Shown: positions 35,306 through 49,229 of the stretch, piece by piece
Layout of the letters: every line of letters begins with the position of its first letter
Numbering within the stretch: position 1 is the stretch's first letter
Assembly: GCA_050084515.1 (NCBI GenBank)
Contig: CM114275.1
Coordinates: 11,408,001 to 11,472,000 of the forward strand
Length of the DNA: 64,000 nt
Source of the DNA: Blasia pusilla
Lineage: Eukaryota; Marchantiophyta; Marchantiopsida; Blasiales
Direction of reading: 5' to 3'
Position numbers and translations under genes: made by a program
Notes under the pieces: model-generated
Told to the model about the DNA's origin: nothing
Databases searched by the model: none
What the model saw: only the letters and a program-made list of their open reading frames with translations

Positions 35306-38300
35306 TTGTCTAGATTACATGCCATGCTCTACTAATTCACATTTCTTCTTTGGATAGGGAGGTTTGGAAGAGGTTATAGTGGACTCATCCAATGACGAGG
35401 ATACAGGTTCCCCGCCTGTAATGTACAACTCAAGGAAAAAGATACTCTTTCTACCACATAATATTAAGCTCGTTCCCAAGAGACCATTGTTCTTGAGTAA
35501 AGAGAGGTTTTATAAGAAATATCAAGAATAACTCCTTCTTCACTAACTTTACTAACTAACTACAACTCCCCTGTGTTTACAAGTACAAAAGAATAAAGAG
35601 ATTTTCTTCCCTCTTGGAAAAGACTCTTCTCAAGTGCAGAAAAAAGACTCTTTCGAATGTGGAATAACAAAGTTCCAACCAAGACCTCAAAGAGACCTCA
35701 AGAATGGCGGCTCACCCTACTTTCAAAACTGAATTTGTTATGGCAGGTTACTCACTCTCTATTAGCTTTCCTACACTCTTCTTGATTATCTTTTGGAATT
35801 CCAAAACTACAAGACTCAACTCTCATCTCTACTGCAGCCTAATAAGATTTTACACTCAACTTCGCACATTAGAAAGCATGAGAGAAGACTCTTCTTTTGC
35901 ATCAAAGAGTGGAAAGAACTACAAAGAATTACAAGCTTCTGAAAGTAAAAGACTCTTCAGCTTGGATCATCCTCAAACAACCTATCCACACACAATCCTC
36001 ACAAGTACTGGGAAATTCCAGACGCAAGGGAATGATACCTCTTCATCCGATCAGTCACAATTATTTGGGAGATTCAGGGCACTAGGGAATGACCTTGTAC
36101 TTTTATGTTGTATTTCTTAAAAACTCTTTTACAATTTCTGACTGGTCTTCCTATTCTACTCTAGATCTCTAACTACTAATCATAACCTCCTCTATTAAAA
36201 TTCTCAACCCTCCATCTTCTCAAGACAGTTGGTTGTCTTGGCGATTCAATTATGCTCTCTTTTAAACTACTGCGCTGTTCCATTTCTAGCTTCCAAAACT
36301 GTCGCGACGGTTCAGTCTTCACAATCTTCGTAGTCTTCTCAGTCATATCTTCGTAATCCTATCTTCACGGAGACTCTTTGATCTTTATCCTTCACTCTTC
36401 TTTCTTTGTACCGAGTCTTTGCACAAAGAATTTCTTCAGTCTTTTCTCGTAAAGAAGCCTTTTCTCATTCTTTGTTGACAGTCTTTACCACTGTTCCTTT
36501 TGCGGTCTTCCTTATGAAGTACCCGCGCTTCCTTTTCTAACTTCTTTTTCTATCTTTTCTTACTTTTACACAATTCTCACTCTTCCAATACATTCCTTAA
36601 TCTTATAACATCTCTTGACCTTTTATCAGAGTCACTGGTTTCACACAATTTCAGTAAAGTACGTCTCTTTACTTTTAGTATTGAGTCTTTAGTCTTCACT
36701 CAAGGAGACTTCTCTACAAAATTTGCTCTTCCTGTCAGAATTTCAAACATATGGGCACTACACAGCTTGAGTGAACCCCAAGGTCCCTGAATAAGAAACA
36801 AAAGCGTGCTCGAAAGGAGGTCCCAAACTTGAATGTCAATATAACATGGAGAGCCTCATTACAAGAGCATCCGAAGAAGATAGCTTCACCACCTTTGAAG
36901 CAGAGGACACCAGGTGACATTTCCGTTATGAGTCATAGCGCCTCCCAAAGGTTGGCCAGTAAAGGGCATATGGCTGGGTGTACAAGCATTGAAGAGCTCA
37001 TTCCACCATTCATCTCTTTGTCTCTAATATCAAGTTTGAAAGATGAACCACGTGTCGTCTGACTTTGCGCGAGATTTTTTTTTCCAAAGTGGCCCGTTTT
37101 AGGCAGAAGGCACAGTAGGAGCGTCAATGATGGCACCCGCTCTCCACCTAACAACCAGGTTTTATATCTTTTTTCCATTCTCCACTTGGTCGGTACCTTG
37201 TAACTTAAAAAATATGAAGGCTTACATATCTTTGTAATGCATGCTAAACACGTACAGGTCTTGGCTAGTGCACATAAGAGAGTTTTGAGCAAACGTGCCA
37301 AGGAACACGTCCAGCAGGTTTGAGACTCTCAACTCTCATAGGACAACCTGAAGTTGTGGGAAAGCCATTAGCATCCGTGCAAGGGCTTACTTTGATTGCC
37401 CAACCTGAATGAAGTTGCTTGAATGAAGGAAACCGGTATAGCCTATGATTTGAATGGTATGTCTTATTGTTGACTAATGTTGCATGCCTGCTATTTTCTC
37501 TATTGTGCAGGACCCTTCGGCCAAATCAGGCAGGGAAGCTACACATAAGTGTGCAAGGGAGCATCCAATTTCTCTTGAGCATTACAACTCAACTCGCATC
37601 CCTGAGTTTGGGACACCCACCTATGAAATTCTGCCTTAAGAGGAGCCATTGGAAAATGTTGATAGTATTGTAGTATTAGTTTAGTAACATGCTAGCAGGT
37701 ACTTTTCACTCAAATTTTCTTTTGCCCAACATGTCAATGCCACATGCAGAGCAAAGACTTCTTCAAAAGTAGTTTTGGATACTAATTTTGGCTTTGGATG
37801 GAAGCTTTGACGACTAGCACACGGGTTTGTTTGTAAACATTTGTACATTTGCACACAAATATAGTATCTGTGTTGCCTTCATAATTTCAGTTCATATGCC
37901 CCTCCTGTATGCATCGATTTTCTTCACTTTTCACATTGGATTATTTATCTTTGATAATATGGCTATGAATGTTGCACTCTCATATTGTTCCTGGTTGTTG
38001 GGACGCTTCCGGGATCAGGGTCACAGGGTTCATATCTAGTTCACGGGGTTTGCTTGTAAGCTTGGTAATCTGATGGTCATTTGAAATATTTTCATAATCT
38101 TTGATTGTTCCCTTCCATCTCTTACCAAAGTACATACACGAGTCTCACCTTCCTTTATTCAATGCTTTCTCCAAAGTTGCTCTTTCAACATCTTAATACA
38201 AAACATGCCAAGCTGAACTACCCTTGCGCTGATGCAAAGGCACCACTTGTGTGGTGATCTACGGCCATGCCGCTTGAAACCTTAAACGCAGTTATTCGCA

Positions 38301-38958
38301 CTGCCAATTATTTATGGAGAGATATATATATATATTTATTTGTATTTATATTTATATGTACGCCACACTTTGGAGCCTTTGTGAGATCATCGCCTTCTTC
38401 TTCCTCCTTTAACAACATCAGCTGCGGATTTATCTACTTCAATTTGTGCGTAATTTGTATTCAAGAGTTTCTCGACAACTGGCCGTCTTGATTTTTCTAT
38501 GATAGATTCAAAAACACCTTAGCGTCACCGGAGATATGATAAAGACATTTGTAGAGAACCACGGCGAGAACACATGTTTGATGCTCTAGTATTGTAGCAA
38601 TTTCCATCAATTCCCTAAACTGGCACTTGAAAGCAGATCTTTGCTTTTTGTCTTGCTCAATCTTGATTCCTTGCCAAATGGTAGACACAGACCCAGCCGA
38701 CTGCGCTTGAAGCTGGTGCTCCTGAGGCGGATGGATGTGTGGCAATGGCATCCATTTTAGGGGAAGATGTCTTTGCTTGGGCAAATACGTCTTCGACAGA
38801 GCCCACCTTACTTTTCCTATGACCCTTCACTTTTTCAAGGACGCTTTTGCCTCTGCCATATTTGCCTTGGCATCCCCTTTCTCAAATTTGCCCTTTCTAA
38901 TTCAAGTCTTTGTTGACATCTCATAACTGTGGCTGCTTTTGACTATGAGCCTTGTGAA
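35306..38958. other. No gene seen; pyrimidine-rich stretch
   Basis: From about 35560 to 36720 the plus strand is rich in CTTC, ACTCTT and GTCTT words, which thins out stops in some frames but shows no domain. A short AT run (GATATATATATATATTTATT) lies at about 38320. From 36780 to 38950 no motif is recognised on either strand. Confidence 0.35.
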
Positions 38959-39820
38959 CTCTAGTTATTTAGAGTTCTTTGTCTCTGTCGGCATCTCATA
39001 AAAAGTAGCTCTCAAGATAGAACATCGCCAACAGGACTTAGAAGGTCTCCAATGCTGGCGAAGGCCCGACCCTAGTCGCCACTTCCACCAAACACGTATG
39101 AAGAGAGGTAGGTCACTTGCGTCGGGTTTGGAGCCCCTTCAAGACATTTTTTTGGTTCCTACTATCTAAAATAACTATGACTACCTGTGGGGATACTTTT
39201 TAGTTCAGCTAGTGCTCCTCTGATTTCCCTACCTCTCTTCGTACTTGACTATGCTTACATGGTGATGCTATGAGTGGTAATTGTGATGGAAATCGGTGTG
39301 GTCGCGGTGACCCCTACGCGATAGACAAGACGGCCTTCAATGAAGTCGCTTTCCACTATGATGTCAAGAACGTTAAGAACTCTAGTTATTTCGAGTTCTT
39401 TGACTTTGTCGGCATCTCGGAACAAGTAGCTCACAAGATAGAAAATTTCCAACAGGAATTGGAAGGTCGCCAACGCTAGCAAAGGCCCGACCCTACTTGC
39501 CACTTCTGCCAAACACGTATGAAGAGGGGAAGGTCATTTGGGCTGGCTTTGGAGCCCCTTCAAGACATTTATTTTTACTTCCTACTATCTAAAATAACTA
39601 TGAGTCTATGACTACCCGTGGGGATACTTTGTAGTTCAGCTGGCGTTCCTCTAATTCCCTACCTCTCTTTGTACCCAACTATGTTTACGTGGTGATGCTA
39701 TGAGTGGTGACTATGATGGCAATCGGTGTGGTCGCGGTGACCCCCTACGCGGTAGATAAGACGGCCTTTAGTGAATTCGCTTTCCACTGTGAGGCCAAGA
39801 ATGCTAAGAACTCTAGTCAT
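38959..39820. repeat. Two-unit tandem repeat, about 425 bp
   Basis: The word CTCTAGTTATTT (or CTCTAGTCATTT) recurs at 38959, 39380 and 39811, giving unit lengths of 421 and 431 bp. Each unit contains GTCGGCATCTC, CAAACACGTATGAAGAG, CCCTTCAAGACATTT and GGTGTGGTCGCGGTGACC in the same order. No coding content is recognised. Confidence 0.85.
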
Positions 39821-40291
39821 TTAGAGTTCATTTACAAACTCTCTTGTTTTAGAATTCAAGCAGCCAGTCTGTTGAGGCGATAGTCATGAAAACTTATCGT
39901 ACTTATACTTTTAATGATTGTAACATAGGCCGTGTTTACTTAGATTGTACATGCTCGTTACTTGGAATTCATCGACAATAGTTGTTCCTCGTGTATAAGG
40001 TAAAAATAATAACATCATCCCTTTGCATTGTGATCACTTCTGCAAAAGAAAATTTTACTAACATATTCATCGTGTAAAAAGAGAATTTGGCATGGATAGT
40101 TCTTGGTGAAAAAAGGGAAAATAGTGATAGCATCTGAGGGCAGGTAGGATATCCAATCATCAAAACCTGATTACATAAGAGCCAAAGCATATATTCAAAA
40201 CATTTTTAAAGCACATGGAGGTTATTTGGCAGCGGTTGAATGGAACTGTCTTTGGTTGCCTTCTCTACCTCAGACTGCATGTCTTTGTATT
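39821..40291. other. No gene seen
   Basis: AT-rich spacer between the tandem repeat and the MULE remnant. Confidence 0.4.
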
Positions 40292-42862
40292 TTACTTTTG
40301 GCTTTCGGTTGAAAGGGGGCAATGTATCATGGTTCCTAGTAATTTCAATGGTGTTGGGACACTTTCAGGAATTTGGTGTAAAGCTTCCACCCAATCCACC
40401 TTGCGTTGCAAAGACCGATCAAGTGCTATCTCAAAGTAAAAGCTATGCATTGGTTGCATTGTACTTGGTGCCACTCCTACATTGCAATCAATCCTTGCCT
40501 TCAAAGTGAGCAGGGATTCATACATGGTTGTGACTTGTTGGAGAGTATGGTGATGCAGAAGTTGGTTTGAATCTGAACTTTGAATGAGAGTCATCACCTT
40601 GTTCCACTTGGACTGAGTGGCAACGGTCAATCCAAAGTGCCCATCTTCAGAAGGTTGTTCATTGGCCTCATCGTATGGAAATAGGTATTCATTATCTTCC
40701 CCAACAAGTATATCTCTTTGCATTGTAAGGTGGGTTGCTTTTGCACTTGCAAGGCCTTCAAGACCTCTAGATCTACTACCAAACTTAGCACCCAAGATTA
40801 AAAGAACGTCTCTCTCACTGTTCCCAACCAACAAGAAACATTTCACATGTTTCAATGGGAGATTTAGTATGACAAAATATTAGCACCCCAACAAGATATC
40901 AAAATAGCATAGTTTCCTATTTCAAGTACTCAAGTATTGCACATGGATTCTTGAACAAAAGGAGAGCCTTACTTGATGCTTGCAAGTGATCTTTCTTGAG
41001 CATGTGGACAGTGCATGCTGCATTTTTAGAGTCATAGTTGCAGATCGAATGCTACGATCCATGCTTAGATGTACTCAACACCTTGGCATATTTAGTGCCA
41101 TTGTGATTTTCAAATGTGACATGAGAATCGAGAATGGCTTTTGCCCTTCGTAGGGCCATAGTCATGACTTTTTGTATGGCCTTGTTCCTTACCCTCCCTT
41201 TAGATTTCAAAAGCGCCATGTACCCAAAAAAGTCCTCGATTTCATTATTAAGCATCTATACTAGCCAAATAATCTTTTTGGTGCCTTTGGTGGGCATGTT
41301 GGCTCCAAGATGTGTCTGCATGCCACCTTTCAATAGCAGTGTTGGCGTCTTGTGCATTTCTAACTTTATTTCGGTACCCTTTGGCCCATGAGTACAATTT
41401 TGGGTGCCAATATCCGGCATAATATTTGACAAAGTGTTGCTTAGTTTCTACATATTTCTTAATGAACTCCAAGGACACTTGCTCATGATCTGCACAAGAC
41501 ACCAAAAAGAGCTATGAGAGTCCACATGTGTGAAGAACCATGTCCACCATATATGTGTTTGGCATTATTTGAAATATATACTTACGAACGCCGCGCGGCC
41601 TATACATCACTTGGCTGAAATCTCGATTCATATCTGCTTTTGTTATGTGATACCTCACTCGTTGATGTAGTTGCATGAGCCATGCTTTGCTCACGTGCCA
41701 AATACAAAGGTAGATTGGAACCCCTCGAAATACTTCCTTCATTGCAAATTGCTCTTCCTTTGAATCATCCACAAGAAAACAAGATGGTCTCCATGGTAGT
41801 CTCGGATCTTCCCCACTAACAAAAATCATTCTTTTAGCGCAATCTCTTATGCTCTTAAGAACCAAAACAATGTCGGCGTGTGTGTGGCATTTTAGAATTG
41901 CCCACACCATAGGTAATCCATTTTGGAATGAATCAAATCCAAGGAAGGTGAACAATTGGTACCGCGCGAAGAAAACACCAAGAAATTACACACATTCAAT
42001 ACATGGGCCCTTGGACAAGTCATTAGTCTAGAGTGTGTAAATGGATCACAAAAGTAAAATGATAATGAACTTTCCTTAGAAAATGGAGAAAGGTTCCTGT
42101 ACGTGAAGTTGCTCCAACAATCATCAATACTAAAAGGTTTAGGTAGTTCGAGCAAAGTCACATCCAAGTTGCGGTGATTGGCATCAATACGCAAAACATT
42201 AGTTCCTTGAATAACTTCAAGAACCTTGCATGTGAACTACAAACTACTAAGGTTCGCATGTGGTACAAGAAATATACAGTAGAACACTCAAGAAGGAAAT
42301 TTTTTCAATTTAAGGTAATAATTCTCAAGACACAATTGTGTACTCACAGACCAAGTCATACCTCATATGTATTGGTGCCATGTATGGCATCCATGCTAAT
42401 TGCTCCTCCATCTTCGCATCTGACTAGATTTTGTAGCATCTACGGGGTGGAGAATACAAGTGCAAACGGTTCGGGGTCGCACGGTTTGTAAAAAATCACA
42501 TGTTCTTGATCTGTTGGGACCCACATCTGAACCGCACTTGCATCATCTGTGCCAGCATATCCTCCTTCGCTTCTTCGGATGGCACTTTTAATGTTTAGAA
42601 TGTCTTGATGTATGAGTATTGGATCTCTCCCTAGGCTATGCATAGCACTAGGCTTTTCCCCAATCTGCTCTCTAGTGTGCATCCTCATGATATGGTGAGG
42701 GCTAATATTGACGCGAAGCAAATGCTCCACAAAGTCTTGACACATGGGGCTAAACTTGGGAGCAATGTCTACATTGGAAATTGATGCTATTTTATCTAAA
42801 TCACCATGGCAAATAAAACCAGATTCGTCCACGTGTTGCGATTGAAGGAATTGGATTAGCAT
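40292..42862 (-). pseudogene. MULE transposase, second family, decayed
   Basis: Read from 42862 leftward. The N-terminal part (42862-42440) reads ...RRSEGGYAGTDD and MWVPTDQEHVIFY. The DDE core lies at 41955-41512: FDSFQNGLPMVWAIL, FLVDDSKEEQ as the second Asp region, and LCIWHVSKAW as the C-x2-H motif between the second Asp and the Glu. The final acidic motif is NTAIERWH at about 41330. C-terminal frames continue to 40292. No clear SWIM finger is seen. Frames shift between these blocks, and in part these shifts could be introns. The sequence is unlike the transposase of copies A-C, so this is a separate MULE lineage. Confidence 0.75.
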
Positions 42863-43045
42863 GCAACCAGACCTATTATGTGGGGCTGTAACAACAAAGT
42901 GACATTGGAAACCCCTTCCTTGTGATAAACCTAGACGTCTACGTTCGCAATCAGGCCTACTCCCTTTCCCCCTTCCTTTCGATTACTCCCCCGTAATATT
43001 TGAGGAGGAAAATTCTTCCACACCGCCCTGCGCCAATCTTGTGGG

Positions 43046-43180
43046 GAGGAGCGGTAAGAGGAGAGGAAGAGAGGAAGAGAGGAGAGAGGAAGAGAGGAGA
43101 GAAGAAACTACCTTCAACCCAAAGAGATACTTTTTTTTTAAGAGAGTTTCCGTTGGGTTGAAGAGAGGAAAATTTTTGTG
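43046..43180. repeat. Left terminal region of copy B
   Basis: GGTAAGAGGAGAGGAAGAG repeats, then ACTACCTTCAACCCAAAGAG, a T tract and GAGAGTTTCCGTTGGG, as at 4064-4200 and 51287-51410. Confidence 0.7.
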
Positions 43181-44290
43181 TGATTGTTTTTGGCACCTTT
43201 GTTCTCAGTGCTTAGGCACTCCCACAAATTTTTTTTCCTCTTCCACATTTTGGCAACTTGTCAAAATCCGACGGATTGAAATTTGCACAAAATTTAAAAA
43301 ATTGAAAAATCATTGGAATCATAAATGTGGAACTAATCGCTTTTTCCATCCAAGGTATGGAAAAAATCTATCATTTGCCCTTGGCTGAACAGAGTTCAAG
43401 CTCAAAGTGAAGGTTCTGGAAAATGAAAGTACAATCTAAGACCTAATTTTGCATCCTCAAAATGGTTTGTTTAAAATACTTCACACTTCTTTGAGGGACA
43501 GAATTGGTTGTTGGATTCCTACTCCTACCTCCGACTCTCTTAAAACTACAAGCAACACATAGTACATGTGCTTACAAGGGAAATACCTTTTCCCACTTAT
43601 CTCTCTTTAGACAAAGTCATCACAAGAACATGTGGGAAAGCAACAGATGTGCACCACATACATCCCTGCAACACTTGAATTTACAGTGTTGTTCCTAACC
43701 CAATACATCCTTCCTATTCCATTGCCACTCTGGACATCTTTTGTGGTGATGATTTCCATGTTTGCCTCCCAAGCTAATGCGATTTGCTTTGCTCTCTCCA
43801 CCTACACATTCTACACATTATGTTTCTCTTCACCCAATTTCTAGACTCAAACAAAAATAGTAGATTGAGATCATCCATCTTCTCCGTGTACATGTTGACA
43901 TCAATCTTGGGTTGAATAAAAAAAGCAAAGGTCTTTGTAATGCGAACATGCTCCAAAATTCCTCCATCTACGAGTCTGAAACCAGCACTTGTAAGATTGT
44001 CCACTTTGTCTTGAGTGTAATTTGTACCTGTGGCAATGGGCCAAATCGTGAGATAATTCCCTAGAGCTCCAATGGGAGCCGGATAAGACTTCCGGAAAGC
44101 ACAGGATTCATTTGGGCAGAAGAAGTACTTCAATTGATCCCCGATCCTCGTGAAACGATCAAAGGTTTTGAGTCCCCAAAATCCAGGCAGTGGTCGTCGA
44201 GTCCTTGTACAATTCTTATTGAGGAAAGTGCCGCATGCTCTCCTAATGCCATTAGATCCTGCCGTGCAAGTGGGTCCACGTCCAAGGTTG

Positions 44291-45488
44291 TGTGATACCC
44301 ACAATTTTGTACTTTTGAAGAATATATCTTTTTATTCAACGAAGACTCTTGTACATTATGATTTTGATTTTGATTATTTATTATTATGAGGAGGAATGAG
44401 TAAGCTTAAAGTGAATCACGAAGCTCCTGGGACAAGGGAGAGAGATGGAAGATCAAGGATTTGCCTTAGAGGAGAGGAAAGTGCAACAACGAAGCTCAAC
44501 GAAGCTTTATCTACGAAGTGCTTCGCTCTATAACGAAGCATACCGAAGCATGAAGAAGAAGAGAAAGAAGTACTTCACTCTTGTACAAAGCGCAAAGCAC
44601 GAAGCACCTAAAATAAGAACGAAGCATGGAGTGCTTTGTCCTCATGAAGTCCAGCGAAGCGAAGCTAAGAATGACAGTGATTTCAAGCGACGCACGTTAG
44701 AACAGTTAGACTAGGAAGGGGCGCGACCCTTTGTATCAAATTGGTAGTTAGGACAGTTTTGTTCTGCGGATTCACAGGGATCGTAGGAAAAGCTAAGAGA
44801 ACCATTGATCTTGGTAGTTAGAAATGGTGAAGAGACACTAGCTTCATCAAGAACGCTTTGAATCTTTGGATCATTTCTACTCCAGCGAGTATTTAAGAAG
44901 CAAGACAGAAGCCATAATCATCATTCTCTTACGAAGTCCTTATGTTGTAGGAATGGTCCGAGCAAGGGAGTAGTACCCTCTCGAGCTTGTATACACTTTG
45001 AAGCTTTCTCATTCTTGATGGAGTAGTAAAGCAATCATTCATTCATTCTGATGTGCGATGCTTATGTCTGAGTATTCCTTTTGGGTCTGCAGAGTGAAGA
45101 GTTAACCAAAAAAACCTTTCTCATCAATGAAATAATCAACATCAGTTGTAAGAAATCTGTTTGACAGAGAGTAGCCTGCCGAGACGGATTGAGTTCCGAA
45201 AGTAGGAGAAGCCAACTTTCATGTTGAGGTCTCTGTGAGGTTTCTTGATATCGAGAGGAAATCTACCTGAACATGCTATCAATTCCACTAGAGAGAATCG
45301 AGCAAAGATCCTTTGGTACTAAGAAAGATCAGCAGATATTGATAAGACATTGAATATAACTCAAACACATTTTAACACAACTATTACAATAGAATTGTAA
45401 TTTCGAACTCTCTTTTCATCAAACAATGATCCTCTTGGGGATCGAACTTATTAAAATGACTGTAAAATAGAAACTCTTGTACATTACA
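44291..45488. mobile_element. LTR-like insertion (1.2 kb) in copy B transposase
   Basis: The block is absent from copy A, where the sequence runs straight through (GGGTTGCTCCGAG at 5305-5320). It begins TGTGATACCC, ends GTACATTACA, and is flanked by GGTTG and GTTTG, a 5-bp duplication with one change. TG...CA ends and a 5-bp duplication fit a solo LTR. Internal sequence is rich in ACGAAGC words. A TATCAAATTGGTAGTTAGGA segment near 44737 resembles the start of an LTR-retrotransposon internal region, so a short non-autonomous element cannot be excluded. Confidence 0.65.
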
Positions 45489-46227
45489 GTTTGCTCTGAG
45501 ATATATGCCATCTTTTGAGGTTGCAATCCACCTCAATGACCAGAATCCCAAAGTGTTGAACCACCCCAGCGACCGGATGTTGTGAACTTCCAGCAACGGA
45601 GGGCTTTTGAAATAAAACATTCACTGATTTTGGAGAAGTTATTGCATCACGGATTTGGGAGCAATCTGGGGTCTCCGAATACCTGGGCGGCGTAATTTCT
45701 TCATCCAAATCAATTATCAAGTTCGTTCCTCGATCCTGCCTCTTCACTTGCCTGAAGTCAAGATACTTATATGGTCTCCACGAGTCTCGCTCGAACTGCT
45801 CTACCACCATTTGTATGGGACGTCTTGAAACACGCCCACGAATGTCCCCACCAATGTGGACATCTTGCTCAAGGGAAGTTCCTGCTACGCACCAATTGAA
45901 GGCTTCCACATAGAGTTATTCATCACCATATCTCAGAGCTGCCCTGACATAGAGCTCGTAAATCGATGGCCCCCTTCCTTTTTTTATGCCTTTTGTGAGG
46001 AAGATATGGGATGCTGCAGATTGTAGCATTGCTCTTGCCTGGTCTTGTTGGCATGCCTCCACAAGTGAAATTCTTTGGCATGCTTGTGATGACCTCCAGG
46101 AGGAATGAACACTTTATGCTCCACTTACGTTGGGGCAGAGGGCATTTTCATGAATGTTCGATCCCTGCAATAACGACAATGTGAGAAGAGAACGAAAATA
46201 ACACTATGAGCAAAGAAAAAAGCTACG

Positions 46228-47095
46228 TGTCGGAACCAGACGGGTTGCAAGGCCGAGGCATCCCATGAATGACTTTGCGACCCATCGGTTTCCAACATGT
46301 TGCAACATCCAAGAACCACTTACTGCAACCCGTCGGATTCAGACGGGTTGCAAGTAACTTTGGCCACTCCGGGCTAGAAGATCCAAGTGCAAGTCATCGG
46401 AATCCGACGGGTTGCACATGGGTTTTCCAACCTCCGACTTGAAATGGGTTGCAAGTCAGAGACATCCCTGGAATGTCCCAGTAACCTTTTACTGCAACCT
46501 AGGACCCAAGAACCTGCTACTCCAACCCGTCGGAATTGGACGGGTTGTGAGAAGCAGGCCGGTCCGGTCTTGAAAATCATAGTGCAACCTGTTGGATTCC
46601 GTTGGCTTGCAAGAAGTATCCACCCACAAAGCTTTGCAACTATTGGAATTCGACGGGTTCTAATTAACTTGAACTGATGCAACGTGTTTGGATGTGACTT
46701 GGAGATAGCCACAACCTGTCTGAATGCGAGGAGTCGCATATAGACGCAACTACTTTATGTCCAACACGTTGCAGACAGACGCAAGTTGTCGGAACCTGAC
46801 GGGTTGCAGATCGAGTTAGCTCGCAGCCTTACTCGGATGGGTTGCACACTCGGATGAGTGTGCAACCCATCCGAGTTGAACTATTTGCAGGCCGTTTATA
46901 CATGCAACTTGCAACCCGTCGGGATTCGACATGTTGCGCACTCATGCAACGAGTCGGGTTCCGACGGGTTGCACAAACATTCCTCATGCATGATGTCGCG
47001 CTCCGACGGGTAACACAAACATTCTTGATGCAACCCGTCGGTTCCTGACTGGTTGCACACTCAGGCAACCCGTCGCATCCGACGGGTTGCTTGGT
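46228..47095. repeat. Palindromes in transposase intron, copy B
   Basis: A dozen or more full or half copies of the GCAACCCGTCGGA / TCCGACGGGTTGC palindrome, for example at about 46324, 46398, 46516, 46912 and 47070, with irregular spacing. The matching intron in copy A (5986-6372) has only a few, and the expansion makes B's intron about 650 bp longer. Confidence 0.85.
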
Positions 47096-49229
47096 TTCTT
47101 TGGTTTGAAATCCCTATTGTGCCCACACTTCTCGACTTGAGCTGCAACTTTTCAACCATTCTCAACATGAGCTTGACAAGACGAAATACTGAAATCACTT
47201 GCCGCATGAAGTTTCCCCATTGTCTCATTTGTACAGTCCACCATTTGAGCCAAGAGCACATCTCTTTGTACTTTCCCTCAATCGCATGCTTCCTCCACCA
47301 CCCGTGTAGTTCTTCTTGGCACTCCATGGCCTGTTTCAAGGTTTTGCTGTCCATGCAGCGTTGGAGTAGAGTGACATGCTCTGTCCTCTTATTCTCCTTG
47401 ATGCAAGATTTGGTGTACCGGGTCACAGACTGTTGCCAATGGAAAGCATCCGACCTTTCCCTCTTTGGTTGAACCTCTCCATCCCAAAACACTTCCCTGA
47501 TAGCAATCCACCCAGGTTGTGCATTGTCCGCCATGAATCCATAAATTTCCGGAGGTGGCCTTTTGTTTTCCTTCACCACCTCCAATAAGAGTAACAAGCA
47601 CATCTTCAAATTGCAAACGTCTTCTGCTTTTACCTCACAGAAAAATATAGTTTTGAGTCCCTTCTCCATATGGTCATAAACGTGAGCACCCATGGTCAAC
47701 CATCCATTCAGCACTCTGTAGCAAATATCAAAGCTTACCCAGATGCCGTAAAGATCTCCCCCTTCCCTCATTTGATCTATAAGATCGAGGTCACTCAACG
47801 GCCCTGTCGTTGACATTTTGAAGACATAAGCCATGGATCCTTCGCCTCCCTGGCCCATGAGCTGCCATCTCTGAATAAACGGAAATCTGGAGTTGGCTTT
47901 GATTCTGGCAATGGCATCCATTTCGGCCGTCTTTCCATCCAGTAGCCGTAGTTGACGTAGCAAATTGTGGAAGCATTCAGGATTAGCGAGAAATGCAAGA
48001 TTTTCCCAGAGTTGTTTCTCCTCAACACCCGTGATCTCGCCTTGCCCAGGGATTCCAAGAAGTTGTTCACAAATTTGTGATGATGTTGTTAACTTGATTA
48101 CTCTGGGCTTTGATCCCGAAGAGCTTCTATATACCTCTGCCACTTTCTTTGCCACATCCTCCTTGATGTGTCTTTGAATTGCATCGGTAATAGGATGAAT
48201 GTGGGAGCCAACATGAACTGCCAGCCTTGTGTACTCAGACGTAGAATTGAAGTCGTGCACAATGAAAAATATGTATGCAGGACACGCTCCAACGTAGAAA
48301 GGGGATGCTTGACAATGAGGACATCCATGGCCTCCCGGCGGTATGGTCGCACCGACCTCATATGGAGTTTCTGCATTCTTAGGGGGGAATTGCGACATAT
48401 CGACTCGCCCATTGCGCTCTAGATACGTGCAAGTTGGACTTCTACACTCCAGGGCTCCAACGCATAGGCGGCGAGAAACAATCCAAGGACCATCTGGTAT
48501 TGAAGCACTAGTCCGTTGAACCGTGCACCATCGATGACAATCAGAATTTCTATCCATACCCTTCAAGCGTCCTCCATCTTTCTTTTGAGCACGACCTGCA
48601 AGTGGAGGCAACTCAAAAACGCAATTACCATCATATATGGGCGGCAGCTCGTCCACAAGAATGTGCTTGAACATTTTAAAGGGCAGAGAAGACAACAAAC
48701 TATTGCCTAATACTTGCAAGAGGAACGAGTAGGCAGACAGAGGACCCGATTATTGTCCGACAGTTCCACTGAGATTGACGACATCCGGAATATCTTCAGG
48801 AAGTACAACATTGTTACGAACGTGTGAAGTTGGAGTCAATGCCACATCTACTGAGCTTGGAGTGGCAAACGTAGAGCTTGGTGCACTAGGAAATTCCAGA
48901 CCGTATACTTGGGAAACAGAGGAATTCAGAAGCAAGCCATAAACTCTATACTGACCATTTTTTAGAGGTGGGAGATTCCATACTTTACGGTGTGCTATCA
49001 CTGGCTGGACTGTCTCATCTACAACGTCCTCCATACCGTCCACCCTAACATCCTTGGAAACAAATATTGTTCCAATTTGGAGAAGAAATCACACTGGGAG
49101 GAAATTTTCATCCATTGGTATGAAAGATTCACGAGCTTGCGGTCGAATTATTTGTGATTGAGGAAGGGCCGCTAGATGACTGCCACAAGTGAGTTTCACA
49201 TAATTATCCATACCCAGATAATTCCACCG

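Larger units (their letters stand above)
43460..49211 (-). pseudogene. MULE-like transposase, copy B
   Basis: Start codon at 49211 (MDNYVKL). Exon 1 runs to 47199, intron 46165-47198, exon 2 from 46164. From 48719 to 47199 the frame is fully open. It contains the Cys/His region (DCHRWC, LECRSPTC, CPHC, GSHIHP), then the DDE core: VYDHMEKGLKTIFFCEV holds the likely first Asp, YGFMADNAQPGW the second Asp, and SDAFHWQQSV the C/F-x-H-W motif. Exon 2 has SGAESVH-type sequence and continues past the LTR insertion with YFFCPNESC. It ends with the SWIM finger near 43650. Defects are stops near 48754 and 49090, the inserted LTR, a shift at about 43800, and a stop before the second half of SWIM. An intact version would have about 1,000 residues or more, cut at the terminal repeats and give 8-9 bp duplications. 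Confidence 0.8.

Noticed and set aside
40990-41045. SWIM finger in the second MULE transposase
   Set aside because: A Cys/His-bearing frame is present, but the C-x-C...C-x-H spacing is not met.
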